Source of the DNA: Pythium myriotylum | Taxonomy: Eukaryota; Oomycota; Peronosporomycetes; Pythiales; Pythiaceae | Length of the DNA stretch: 64,000 nucleotides | Direction: 5' to 3' | Assembly (NCBI GenBank): GCA_023091665.1 | Contig: JALJCQ010000025.1 | Span: forward strand, 620,001-684,000 | Made by a program: the position numbers and the translations under genes | The notes under the pieces: model-generated | Databases searched by the model: none | What the model was told of the DNA's origin: nothing | The model's input: the letters and a program-made list of their open reading frames with translations, nothing else | Part shown: positions 53,901 to 62,700 of the stretch, piece after piece | Layout of the letters: every line of letters starts with the position of its first letter | Position numbering within the stretch: position 1 is the first letter of the stretch

Positions 53901-55849
53901 ACCCAACCAAGCCCAACATGTGCATGGACGATGGTGGTGCACAAGGCGCTGCGAGTACGCAATTCCATCTCTGGGAATGTGCGGTCACCAACTTTAACCA
54001 GAAGTTCGAGGTTCTCAGCTTGGATGCTCTCGATGCCCCACCGGTGCAAATCGATGAGCCGACGCCTCCTCCAGTGGAGCACAAGTGGGAATTGGACCAC
54101 CCGCTCCTTCTCAGCGGCAAAGAGTTTATGATGACTGTGCCTGGCAAGACCAATCTGTGTGCAGACGATGGCGGAGGCACAACGAACGGCCAGACCAAGT
54201 TCCGCCTGTGGACGTGCGATCCGTCCAGCGCGAACCAAGTCTTCCGCTACGACCCGTCGACGTATTCAATTCGCAGCGCTACGAAGGCAAACTTGTGCGT
54301 GGACGATGGCGGTGGACACACCAACGGCGAGACAAAATTCCACTTGTGGGAGTGCGATCCAAACAACAACAACCAGAAGTTTGTGTACGTGTCGGATGCA
54401 GAACGGTTCTACAACCCGACCAAGCCTGGTATGTGCATGGATGACGGTGGAGGAATGAGGGCTGGCGAGACGCAATTTCACTTGTGGGATTGTGACGTGG
54501 CGAACCGAAACCAACACTTCCAATTGATGCCTCGACCAAGCATGGATGGGCCAGGTGGTGTGCCCCCAGCCGACATTGTACCAGAACTCTACGGTTCTCC
54601 AGTCGAAGAGGAGACTGCGACTCCGATCGACACCACTGGTGGCCTGCCTCAGCTTCCGGATGAGAGTGGTTTCAGTGGCGAGCCCGAGATCATGACCCAG
54701 GAGCCGATCATGGTTGGTCCGGGTGGCATCTACCGTCCGCCAGTCGAGGAAGAAGAGACCGCGACTCCGATCGACACCACTGGTGGCCTGCCTCAGCTTC
54801 CGGATGAGAGTGGTTTCAGTGGCGAGCCCGAGATCATGACCCAGGAGCCGATCATGGTTGGTCCGGGTGGCATCTACCGTCCGCCAGTCGAGGAAGAAGA
54901 GACCGCGACTCCGATCGACACCACTGGTGGCCTGCCTCAGCTTCCGGATGAGAGTGGTTTCAGTGGCGAGCCCGAGATCATGACCCAGGAGCCGATCATG
55001 GTTGGTCCGGGTGGCATCTACCGTCCGCCAGTCGAGGAAGAAGAGACCGCGACTCCGATCGACACCACTGGTGGCCTGCCTCAGCTTCCGGATGAGAGTG
55101 GTTTCAGTGGCGAGCCCGAGATCATGACCCAGGAGCCGATCATGGTTGGTCCGGGTGGCATCTACCGTCCGCCAGTCGAGGAAGAAGAGACGCTGATTCC
55201 TGATAGTGGTGTCGATGGTGGATATGTTGACCAGCCGCTGCAGCCGTCAGGCTTTGATGAACCTGGTGTCGATGCCCAGAATCAAGGAATACTTTGGGAT
55301 GGCGACTGGAACTTGCTGGCGCCGTCGAAGGAGACAATCGTTGCTGTCAACGCGGACAACTCGGAAGATATCACTTCGGTCGAGATCTTCAAGTACCTCG
55401 AAGGCCTCAAGGAATCGGCGGCCATGAAGCTGCAAAGGATCTTATCCAAGTACAACCGCACCAACAAGTGTGTCACTGACGGACTTCAGTCGCTGGCCAA
55501 GACCTCCGTGACGGCAGATGAGTACCACGCGCTCGTGCAGTGGATGTACGACCACTGCACTGTTAGCAGCGAGTCAACCGCGCCCGGTGCACCAATCGAA
55601 GCCGGCCGCATGTACATGACCAAGCTTGAGTTCTACCAGAAGATCAAGGACCACTTTGCGGATACCCGTGAAGGCCTCCTTGGCGCGGGCGATGCTGCTC
55701 ATCTCCGTGGCGATGTCGCGACTGTGGAACGCAAGCGGCTGCTCGCGTGTATCAATGAGGCTTCGCAGCGCTTCGGCAACTCTGCCGACGCGACGCAGTT
55801 CCACGCCGCGATCGTCTGGGTCAGTGACGAGTGCATGAAGAGCCCGTGA
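50999..55849 (+). CDS. Membrane-anchored protein with seven ricin-B-type beta-trefoils
   Basis: Start chosen at 50999 because MKIGYGSENPEAQAFVRR matches the start of the gene at 56827; the frame is open further upstream. Predicted 1616 aa. One membrane segment lies at about 33-52. Then 21 subrepeats of about 45 residues follow the pattern NLCVDDGGGTSNGQTKF..LW.CD...NQ.F, three per trefoil, so seven trefoils (about 75-1180). A 48-residue unit (EEETATPIDTTGGLP...) is repeated four times, followed by a C-terminal domain of about 200 residues with two similar Cys motifs, each ending in HA-x3-W-x2-D-x-C. The trefoils probably bind sugars (family knowledge); ligand and function unknown. Confidence 0.85.
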   Translation: MKIGYGSENPEAQAFVRRVPAVRRADKPATARRTLAVVGVSLVAGGAFVAVDRARQEPTLTLEAALLAPQDALAQGAPFQLRVASKNLCADDGGGTSNGQTKFTLQPCDAASANQVFTYDPATKQLRSRDKLGLCVDDGGGWNNGQTKFHLWDCDPNNANQRFDYLAGSRQFKSSVKNNKCLDDGGGTAAGQTQFHLWDCDANNANQRFDVVPVAAYSFPAPLRDGSEVVLFIADKPGLCVDDGGGTSNGQTKFVDADCDANSANQIFVYDPVNYMFRSARKPNLCMDDGGGMRAGETRFHLWQCVKGHMNQRFVYDEATMHLRNPIKNLCVDDGGGSHARESQFMFAPCDAANPNQRFAIKLQSEAVKIAQPALPVVDNPLLLSGSEFVMRVPGKNNLCVDDGGGKSAGETLFHLWTCDMANLNQVFRYDPASYLILSSTKANLCVDDGGGTSNGQTKFRLWPCDPSSKNQRFVYDSKTQLFRNPNKPNMCMDDGGGLSPGQTKFHLWECSASNANQHFELLPWAPPKPPVPPAPQSAPTYPVPDYLRNNQEVVIFAATKPGVCVDDGGGRTNGQTKFRDAKCNANSENQIFVYDPANYMFRSARKPNMCLDDGGAAAAGQTQFHLWECDPRNVNQRFVYQEATQHMFMPTKNLCMDHSKGVYTVQPCSDDSPDQKFSILWQSEVGGDALNDDSNKPPAVDQPVLASGDEFMMRVPGKDNLCVDDGGGTTNGQTKFRLWACDPSNLNQVFRYVAKTLSIHSSSKANMCVDDGGGHTNGETKFHLWQCDANNNNQKFPYDLATQRFYNPTKPGMCMDDGGGVSAGQTQFHLWDCDAANRNQHFEIIPRTAFGGAQPPAGDVVNPILMSGGKFLLREANKGMLCVDDGGGHHNGETKFVLQPCDKTSPNQQFQYDARGSIIRSVNKQGLCVDDGGGHSNGETKFHLWDCDANNNNQKFVYDAATMMFHNPTKPNMCMDDGGAQGAASTQFHLWECAVTNFNQKFEVLSLDALDAPPVQIDEPTPPPVEHKWELDHPLLLSGKEFMMTVPGKTNLCADDGGGTTNGQTKFRLWTCDPSSANQVFRYDPSTYSIRSATKANLCVDDGGGHTNGETKFHLWECDPNNNNQKFVYVSDAERFYNPTKPGMCMDDGGGMRAGETQFHLWDCDVANRNQHFQLMPRPSMDGPGGVPPADIVPELYGSPVEEETATPIDTTGGLPQLPDESGFSGEPEIMTQEPIMVGPGGIYRPPVEEEETATPIDTTGGLPQLPDESGFSGEPEIMTQEPIMVGPGGIYRPPVEEEETATPIDTTGGLPQLPDESGFSGEPEIMTQEPIMVGPGGIYRPPVEEEETATPIDTTGGLPQLPDESGFSGEPEIMTQEPIMVGPGGIYRPPVEEEETLIPDSGVDGGYVDQPLQPSGFDEPGVDAQNQGILWDGDWNLLAPSKETIVAVNADNSEDITSVEIFKYLEGLKESAAMKLQRILSKYNRTNKCVTDGLQSLAKTSVTADEYHALVQWMYDHCTVSSESTAPGAPIEAGRMYMTKLEFYQKIKDHFADTREGLLGAGDAAHLRGDVATVERKRLLACINEASQRFGNSADATQFHAAIVWVSDECMKSP
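54617..55192 (+). repeat. 144-bp tandem repeat, four copies, in frame
   Basis: Units start at 54617, 54761, 54905 and 55049 and appear identical in DNA apart from the edges. Each encodes 48 residues of Pro/Glu-rich linker. Confidence 0.95.
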
Positions 55850-56337
55850 GCTTCAGGATCTCTGTTGTGCATGTTGCGAGACTGTACGTAGTAGCCAACC
55901 GAGTTTGCATGGATCAATCGAACAAGTTGCATATTAGTAGTATCGAGGATGCGCAGCTAGCGCGAATGAATACCTATGATCTCTAGAATGTCTTCACGAC
56001 TACTCACGCCGACAGCAAGGCTGGATAGATCCTCCTTGTGCTCAAGCCTGGGGAGGCGCAAAGCGACGCGGCCCGTCGTCGACCGGCCTGGTCTCCTCTT
56101 GAATCGTTGAACCCGACTAGATCGTACGCTAACTTCAACCTGACGAGTCCAGCCGGCGAGGACGGCCTTCTTGCGCTTTGAACAAAACCATCAGCTCAGT
56201 CAACGCAAACGCCTCATACGATGTCACATCAGACGAAATCGTTGCGTCCTCAGTTGGTATTTCCATACTGAGGATGCAACGATTTCGTCTGAATGGGATG
56301 GCACTACTTGCCTTCGAAGAACTCTTGTGGCAAGTGA
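55850..56337. other. Intergenic with hairpins
   Basis: No intact gene. Holds the inverted repeats described separately. Confidence 0.5.
56229..56292. repeat. Hairpin, 25-bp stem and 14-nt loop
   Basis: Left arm 56229-56253 and right arm 56268-56292 pair with one mismatch. The right arm overlaps a second stem: GTCTGAATGGG (56287-56297) pairs with CCCATTCAGAC (56344-56354), with inner pairing ACTTGCC/GGCAAGT. Confidence 0.85.
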
Positions 56338-56532
56338 TACCAACCCATTCAGACCAAGCACAACCGCACGCACAAATGCGTCACTGCTGGCCTCGAGAAC
56401 TTTGCCGAGACCGAGTACTGGGCCGAGACCAATTGCATGAAGACCAAGCCAGTCGAGAATTTGCCATCACGACTCGAGACCCAGGAGCCAATCTCCGGTG
56501 ATACGGCATTCGAACTTAGTGCGCACCTATGA
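56338..56532 (+). pseudogene. Relic of the C-terminal domain of the seven-trefoil protein
   Basis: In one frame the DNA reads KHNRTHKCVTAGLENFAET, 12 of 19 residues identical to KYNRTNKCVTDGLQSLAKT in the gene at 50999-55849. A stop lies just upstream (56335-56337) and the following residues do not align. Probably left from a former tandem gene copy. Confidence 0.6.
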
Positions 56533-56826
56533 GGAGCTATGTTGGTGAAGGAATCTTCCAAACACGAGCGACTGCTCGCGCCCGCCTGCTCGCCGCCGCT
56601 GCGCGCCGCACGATGGCGTCGGCTCGCGACCTCGCAAAAGATCGCGTCGGTGGAGCCGCCGTGACGCGAAGCGACGCGATCCTCCGCCAATGGACGGCCA
56701 CGGGCCGCACGAGAGAGTCGCGCAAGTGCGAGCGAGCAAAGAGTCCCGGAAGCTCGCGTTCCGCGGCGACACTCAGTCGAGAATATCTGCCAGAGAGCTC
56801 ACCGAAGACCTTCGAGAAGACCCGCC

Positions 56827-59166
56827 ATGTCCTTGCGGTACGGCTCCGACAACCCGGAGAGCGCGGCCTTCATGCGCCGCGTGCCCGCCGCCGACCGCCG
56901 CGCCACGTCGCGCAACTCGCGCAAGCAAGTCGTCGCGGCCGTCGGCGCGACCGTGCTGGCCGGATCGGCTCTCATGGCCTTCCAGTCGAGTCGAGCGAGC
57001 GTCTCGCTGCGTGCCGAGACGGCGTCGGCCGTCCCGACGACCAACCTCGCAGCCAACTTCGACCGGTCGAGCTACGAAGTGCCCACGTTCCTGCAGAACA
57101 GTCCGCAGATCGTCGCGTTCACGGGCGACATCAGCAGCGACTTCTGCATGGACGACGGAGGCGCCACCAAGTCGTCGCCGGGCGCGATGGTCTCGACCAA
57201 GTGCAAGCCGACGAGCGTGGACCAGGTCTTCGTGTTCGACGACCAGAACCTCATGCTGCGCAGCGCGAAGAAGCCCGATCTCTGCCTCAGTGACGGCGGC
57301 GCAGTCAACTCTGGCGATGGACCAGTTCACATGGACGTGTGCGATCCGAACAGCGACGACCAACGCTTCATCTACACGGAAGACGACGTGCACTTCAAGA
57401 ACCCGATCAAGGATCTCTGTCTCACCAACAGTGGCGGAGAGCAAGACAAACCCTTCACGATGGCGACGTGTGACTCGTCGTCATCGGACCAAGTATTCCG
57501 TATCTTGTGGCAGAATGAAGTCGGGGGTCCAGTGGACGAGTACACCGAGGCCGCCTCTGGAGAAGGCTCGGCAAGCCAGCAGGGAGGGTCCAATGGAGGC
57601 TCGTACTTCCGTGAGGAACCGTCATCGTCGCGTGCTGACAACAGTGCGTCGTCTTTTTCGCAATCTGAGTATCCGGGTGAGGATTCAGGCAGCTCTCCTA
57701 TGTATTCGAGCTCTTTTAGCTCTCCGAGTGAGAGTGGCCAAGTTGGTTCTGCGTCATCAAGCGAGTTCAAGCCTGACACCATGCCAGGGTACGAAGTAGC
57801 TGGTGAGCCTATGCAAAGTGAAAACCTGAACCAGCCAGACGAAGGAATGACTCCAGGAGACAGTGGAGCAATGCTATCGGATGGAAACAACGCTGACAAC
57901 AGCGTTTCCCAGCCGGAAGAGCCATTGGCAAAAACGCCACAGGATAACAACGACAAGGACATGCCCGGCTACGGCGGCGCTGGAGTGCCTCCGCAAGACG
58001 AAGAGAACTACGGCGAGACCGTCGTGGAGAGCCCATCGCAGCCCGAGCCCGCTCAGCCTGAAGTCGAGTACAACGAGAAGGACATGCCCGGCTACGGCGG
58101 CGCTGGAGTGCCTCCGCAAGACGAAGAGAACTACGGCGAGACCGTCGTGGAGAGCCCATCGCAGCCCGAGCCCGCTCAGCCTGAAGTCGAGTACAACGAG
58201 AAGGACATGCCCGGCTACGGCGGCGCTGGAGTGCCTCCGCAAGACGAAGAGAACTACGGCGAGACCGTCGTGGAGAGCCCATCGCAGCCCGAGCCCGCTC
58301 AGCCTGAAGTCGAGTACAACGAGAAGGACATGCCCGGCTACGGCGGCGCTGGAGTGCCTCCGCAAGACGAAGAGAACTACGGCGAGACCGTCGTGGAGAG
58401 CCCATCGCAGCCCGAGCCCGCTCAGCCTGAAGTCGAGTACAACGAGAAGGACATGCCCGGCTACGGCGGCGCTGGAGTGCCTCCGCAAGACGAAGAGAAC
58501 TACGGCGAGACCGTCGTGGAGAGCCCATCGCAGCCCGAGCCCGCTCAGCCTGAAGTCGAGTACAACGAGAAGGACATGCCCGGCTACGGCGGCGCTGGAG
58601 TGCCTCCGCAAGACGAAGAGAACTACGGCGAGACCGTCGTGGAGAGCCCATCGCAGCCCGAGCCCGCTCAGCCTGAAGTCGAGTACAACGAGAAGGACAT
58701 GCCCGGCTACGGCGGCGCTGGAGTGCCTCCGCAAGACGAAGAGAACTACGGCGAGACCGTCGTGGAGAGCCCATCGCAGCCCGAGCCCGCTCAGCCTGAA
58801 GTCGAGTACAACGAGAAGGACATGCCCGGCTACGGCGGCGCTGGAGTGCCTCCGCAAGACGAAGAGAACTACGGCGAGACCGTCGTGGAGAGCCCATCGC
58901 AGCCCGAGCCCGCTCAGCCTGAAGTCGAGTACAACGAGAAGGACATGCCCGGCTACGGCGGCGCTGGAGTGCCTCCGCAAGACGAAGAGAACTACGGCGA
59001 GACCGTCGTGGAGAGCCCATCGCAGCCCGAGCCTGCTCAGCCTGAACCCGCTCAAGCTTCTCCTGACTACACCCCTGACGAGAGCACGGGCGGCTACGGT
59101 GGCGCTCCCGCACCTCCGCAAGAAGAACAGAAGGACGACGAGTCTTCCAGCGGTTCCGGTCGCTAA
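56827..59166 (+). CDS. Membrane-anchored protein with one beta-trefoil and nine 41-residue repeats
   Basis: Predicted 779 aa. The N-terminal tail MSLRYGSDNPESAAFMRR matches the preceding gene; one membrane segment at about 36-56 (VVAAVGATVLAGSALMAF). One trefoil (about 90-235) has three subrepeats (DFCMDDGGATK, DLCLSDGGAVN, DLCLTNSGGEQ). A Ser-rich stretch follows, then nine tandem 41-residue units (KDMPGYGGAGVPPQDEENYG and a second half rich in Glu/Pro/Gln), and a short tail GGYGGAPAPPQEEQKDD. The acidic Pro-rich repeats suggest an extended stalk or wall-spanning region (inference). Trefoil-first, stalk-last order is the reverse of the gene at 49666. Confidence 0.82.
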   Translation: MSLRYGSDNPESAAFMRRVPAADRRATSRNSRKQVVAAVGATVLAGSALMAFQSSRASVSLRAETASAVPTTNLAANFDRSSYEVPTFLQNSPQIVAFTGDISSDFCMDDGGATKSSPGAMVSTKCKPTSVDQVFVFDDQNLMLRSAKKPDLCLSDGGAVNSGDGPVHMDVCDPNSDDQRFIYTEDDVHFKNPIKDLCLTNSGGEQDKPFTMATCDSSSSDQVFRILWQNEVGGPVDEYTEAASGEGSASQQGGSNGGSYFREEPSSSRADNSASSFSQSEYPGEDSGSSPMYSSSFSSPSESGQVGSASSSEFKPDTMPGYEVAGEPMQSENLNQPDEGMTPGDSGAMLSDGNNADNSVSQPEEPLAKTPQDNNDKDMPGYGGAGVPPQDEENYGETVVESPSQPEPAQPEVEYNEKDMPGYGGAGVPPQDEENYGETVVESPSQPEPAQPEVEYNEKDMPGYGGAGVPPQDEENYGETVVESPSQPEPAQPEVEYNEKDMPGYGGAGVPPQDEENYGETVVESPSQPEPAQPEVEYNEKDMPGYGGAGVPPQDEENYGETVVESPSQPEPAQPEVEYNEKDMPGYGGAGVPPQDEENYGETVVESPSQPEPAQPEVEYNEKDMPGYGGAGVPPQDEENYGETVVESPSQPEPAQPEVEYNEKDMPGYGGAGVPPQDEENYGETVVESPSQPEPAQPEVEYNEKDMPGYGGAGVPPQDEENYGETVVESPSQPEPAQPEPAQASPDYTPDESTGGYGGAPAPPQEEQKDDESSSGSGR
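57961..59050 (+). repeat. 123-bp tandem repeat, nine copies, in frame
   Basis: ATGCCCGGCTACGGC recurs every 123 bp at 57961, 58084, 58207, 58330, 58453, 58576, 58699, 58822 and 58945. Units look identical in DNA except the last few codons of the ninth. Confidence 0.95.
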
Positions 59167-59718
59167 GTTGATGTTGGAACCGTCGGGAGTTGCAGCGCTC
59201 GAATCGTCTCTGACGTGCAAGGAACTGGGCGCTGGTCGACAGGGCCAAGGCCACGATCGAGGGGCGAGAGAGATCTTTCGCGATCCCCGTCGTGTCTCTC
59301 CTCGTCCGTTCAATTCTACGTGTAGTGCATGTCCCTCCCTGCCTTCTCTTCTTGATGCGTCTTTGAAAACTTGCCCCACACAATAATCCCCACATCAATC
59401 TTCTCTCTCGTCTCTCGTCTCTCTTCTCTCCGAGTACTATCTCCCTCTTCGCGTCCTTCTCACCAGTCCGATGAAAAGATCGCGTCGCTTGGTGGCCGTC
59501 CGTGCTTAAGTTCGCCTCGCACTTCCTCTCTTCCTCGTCCATTTTCCCTTCCCTTCCCTTCTCTTCATGACGCGAGGGGCCGTGCCGGTGGTGGCGACGC
59601 CCCAGAGAGTCGCGTCGTGGAAAGATCGCGCGATGGACGGACGCCGCGCGCCCCCACGCGGCGCCTCGCGCTGCGTCTCGCGGCTCAGTCGGCCTCTTGC
59701 CAAGCCACGAGCAAGCGC
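59167..59718. other. Intergenic/promoter
   Basis: 552 bp before the last gene, with a CT-rich stretch (59399-59431) of initiator type. No gene seen. Confidence 0.55.
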
Positions 59719-62700
59719 ATGAAGATCCGCGACCCGCACGCCGTCGGCTACGGCAGCGACCTGGCCGAGGGCGCGGCGTTCATCCGGCGCGCCTCGTCGT
59801 CGACGCCTCCCCCGCAACAGAAGCAGCAGCATGCGCGCAGACGACTCGCGGCGCTCGGCGTGGCGCTCGCGGTCGGCGCCAGTGGCGCGCTCGCGCTCTT
59901 CGCCGGCGGCGCGCCGCCCCGCGCCGTCCTGGGCAACGACGTGACGCTCGAGAGCGCGTTCCCCGTGCCGCCGGCGCTCCAGAACGGACGCGAGTTCCTG
60001 CTGCGCGTGCGCGGCAAGAACAGCCTCTGCATGGACGACGGCGGCGGGCTCAAGCGCAGCGAGACCAAGTTCTACCCGTGGGCGTGCAACCCGAGCAACG
60101 CGAACCAAATGTTCGTCTACGATGCCGCGACGTTCCAGATCCGCAGCGCGCGCAAGCCCGGGCTCTGCGTCGACGACGCCGCCACCACAGCCTCGGGCGC
60201 CGCCAAGGTGCAGCTCTGGGACTGCGACAAGAACAACAACAACCAAAAGTTTGTCTACGACGCCGACACGCAGATGTTCCGGAACCCGACCAAGAGCAAC
60301 TTGTGTCTCGACGACGGAGGCTCGCAAACGCCCGGAGGCTCGACGTTCACGCTGCGCACGTGCGACGTGAACAGCGGCAACCAGCACTTCGAGATCAAGT
60401 TCCGCGACGACTGGCAGGCGGAGCAGCAGCGCGTGATCGACGCGGTGGCTGGCGGCGCCAAGTTCCAGTTGCGGTCGGTGGGCAAGGACAACTTGTGTGT
60501 GGACGATGGCGGTGCGACGAAGGACGGCGAGTTCAAGATGGTGCTGGCGACGTGCAACGTGAACAGCGCGAACCAGGTGTGGTGGTGGGACTCGTCGATC
60601 AAGCGCATTCGCAGCGGTCGGAAGAAGGGTTTGTGCATGGACGACGGCGGCGCGTGGGTTGCCGGCGTGAAGATGCAGCTATGGACGTGCGACGCGACGA
60701 ACAAGAACCAGGAGTTCGTGTTCGAGAAGGCTCTGCAGCTGTTCAAGAACCCGAACAAGGCGAACTTGTGCATGGATGACGGCGCGGCGTGGTCGTCGAA
60801 CGCGCAGAAGATGCAGATGTGGACGTGCGACGTGTACAACACGAACCAGCACTTTGAGTACGTGTTGATGCCGCCGATGCAGGTGTTGGACACGCCGTCG
60901 GTGTTGCAGACGACTCGCGAGTTCTTGTTGCGCATCAACGGCAAGAACAACTTGTGTCTGGATGACGGCGGCGGCCAGAAGGCCGGCGATTCGATGGTGT
61001 TTGGCTGGGCGTGCAACCCGAGCAGCGTGAACCAAATGTTCGTGTACGACGCCAAGACGAACCAGATCCGCAGCGCTCGCAAGACGAACCTGTGTCTGGA
61101 CGATGTGGGCACGACGACGGACGGTGCGTTCCGCATGAAGATGGGCGACTGCGACGCGGACAACCGCGGCCAGCGGTTCGTGTATGACACGGCGACGCAG
61201 ATGTTCCGGAACCCGAACACGAACTTGTGTCTGGATGACGGCGGCATCGTGCGTCCTGGCGCGAACCAGGCGACGATGTGGACGTGTGACAACAACAACC
61301 CGAACCAGCACTTCGAGATCAAGTTCCGCGACGACTGGCAGGCGGAGCAGCAGCGCGTGATCGACGCGGTGGCTGGCGGCGCCAAGTTCCAGTTGCGGTC
61401 GGTGGGCAAGGACAACTTGTGTGTGGACGATGGCGGTGCGACGAAGGACGGCGAGTTCAAGATGGTGCTGGCGACGTGCAACGTGAACAGCGCGAACCAG
61501 GTGTGGTGGTGGGACTCGTCGATCAAGCGCATTCGCAGCGGTCGGAAGAAGGGTTTGTGCATGGACGACGGCGGCGCGTGGGTTGCCGGCGTGAAGATGC
61601 AGCTATGGACGTGCGACGCGACGAACAAGAACCAGGAGTTCGTGTTCGAGAAGGCTCTGCAGCTGTTCAAGAACCCGAACAAGGCGAACTTGTGCATGGA
61701 TGACGGCGCGGCGTGGTCGTCGAACGCGCAGAAGATGCAGATGTGGACGTGCGACGTGTACAACACGAACCAGCACTTTGAGTACGTGTTGATGCCGCCG
61801 ATGCAGGTGTTGGACACGCCGTCGGTGTTGCAGACGACTCGCGAGTTCTTGTTGCGCATCAACGGCAAGAACAACTTGTGTCTGGATGACGGCGGCGGCC
61901 AGAAGGCCGGCGATTCGATGGTGTTTGGCTGGGCGTGCAACCCGAGCAGCGTGAACCAAATGTTCGTGTACGACGCCAAGACGAACCAGATCCGCAGCGC
62001 TCGCAAGACGAACCTGTGTCTGGACGATGTGGGCACGACGACGGACGGTGCGTTCCGCATGAAGATGGGCGACTGCGACGCGGACAACCGCGGCCAGCGG
62101 TTCGTGTATGACACGGCGACGCAGATGTTCCGGAACCCGAACACGAACTTGTGTCTGGATGACGGCGGCATCGTGCGTCCTGGCGCGAACCAGGCGACGA
62201 TGTGGACGTGTGACAACAACAACCCGAACCAGCACTTCGAGATCAAGTTCCGCGACGACTGGCAGGCGGAGCAGCAGCGCGTGATCGACGCGGTGGCTGG
62301 CGGCGCCAAGTTCCAGTTGCGGTCGGTGGGCAAGGACAACTTGTGTGTGGACGATGGCGGTGCGACGAAGGACGGCGAGTTCAAGATGGTGCTGGCGACG
62401 TGCAACGTGAACAGCGCGAACCAGGTGTGGTGGTGGGACTCGTCGATCAAGCGCATTCGCAGCGGTCGGAAGAAGGGTTTGTGCATGGACGACGGCGGCG
62501 CGTGGGTTGCCGGCGTGAAGATGCAGCTATGGACGTGCGACGCGACGAACAAGAACCAGGAGTTCGTGTTCGAGAAGGCTCTGCAGCTGTTCAAGAACCC
62601 GAACAAGGCGAACTTGTGCATGGATGACGGCGCGGCGTGGTCGTCGAACGCGCAGAAGATGCAGATGTGGACGTGCGACGTGTACAACACGAACCAGCAC

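Noticed and set aside
57809..59542. Long open frames of about 500-577 codons on both strands over the 123-bp repeats
   Set aside because: A repeat unit of 123 bp is divisible by three, so a stop-free frame is copied in each unit; composition is not protein-like.
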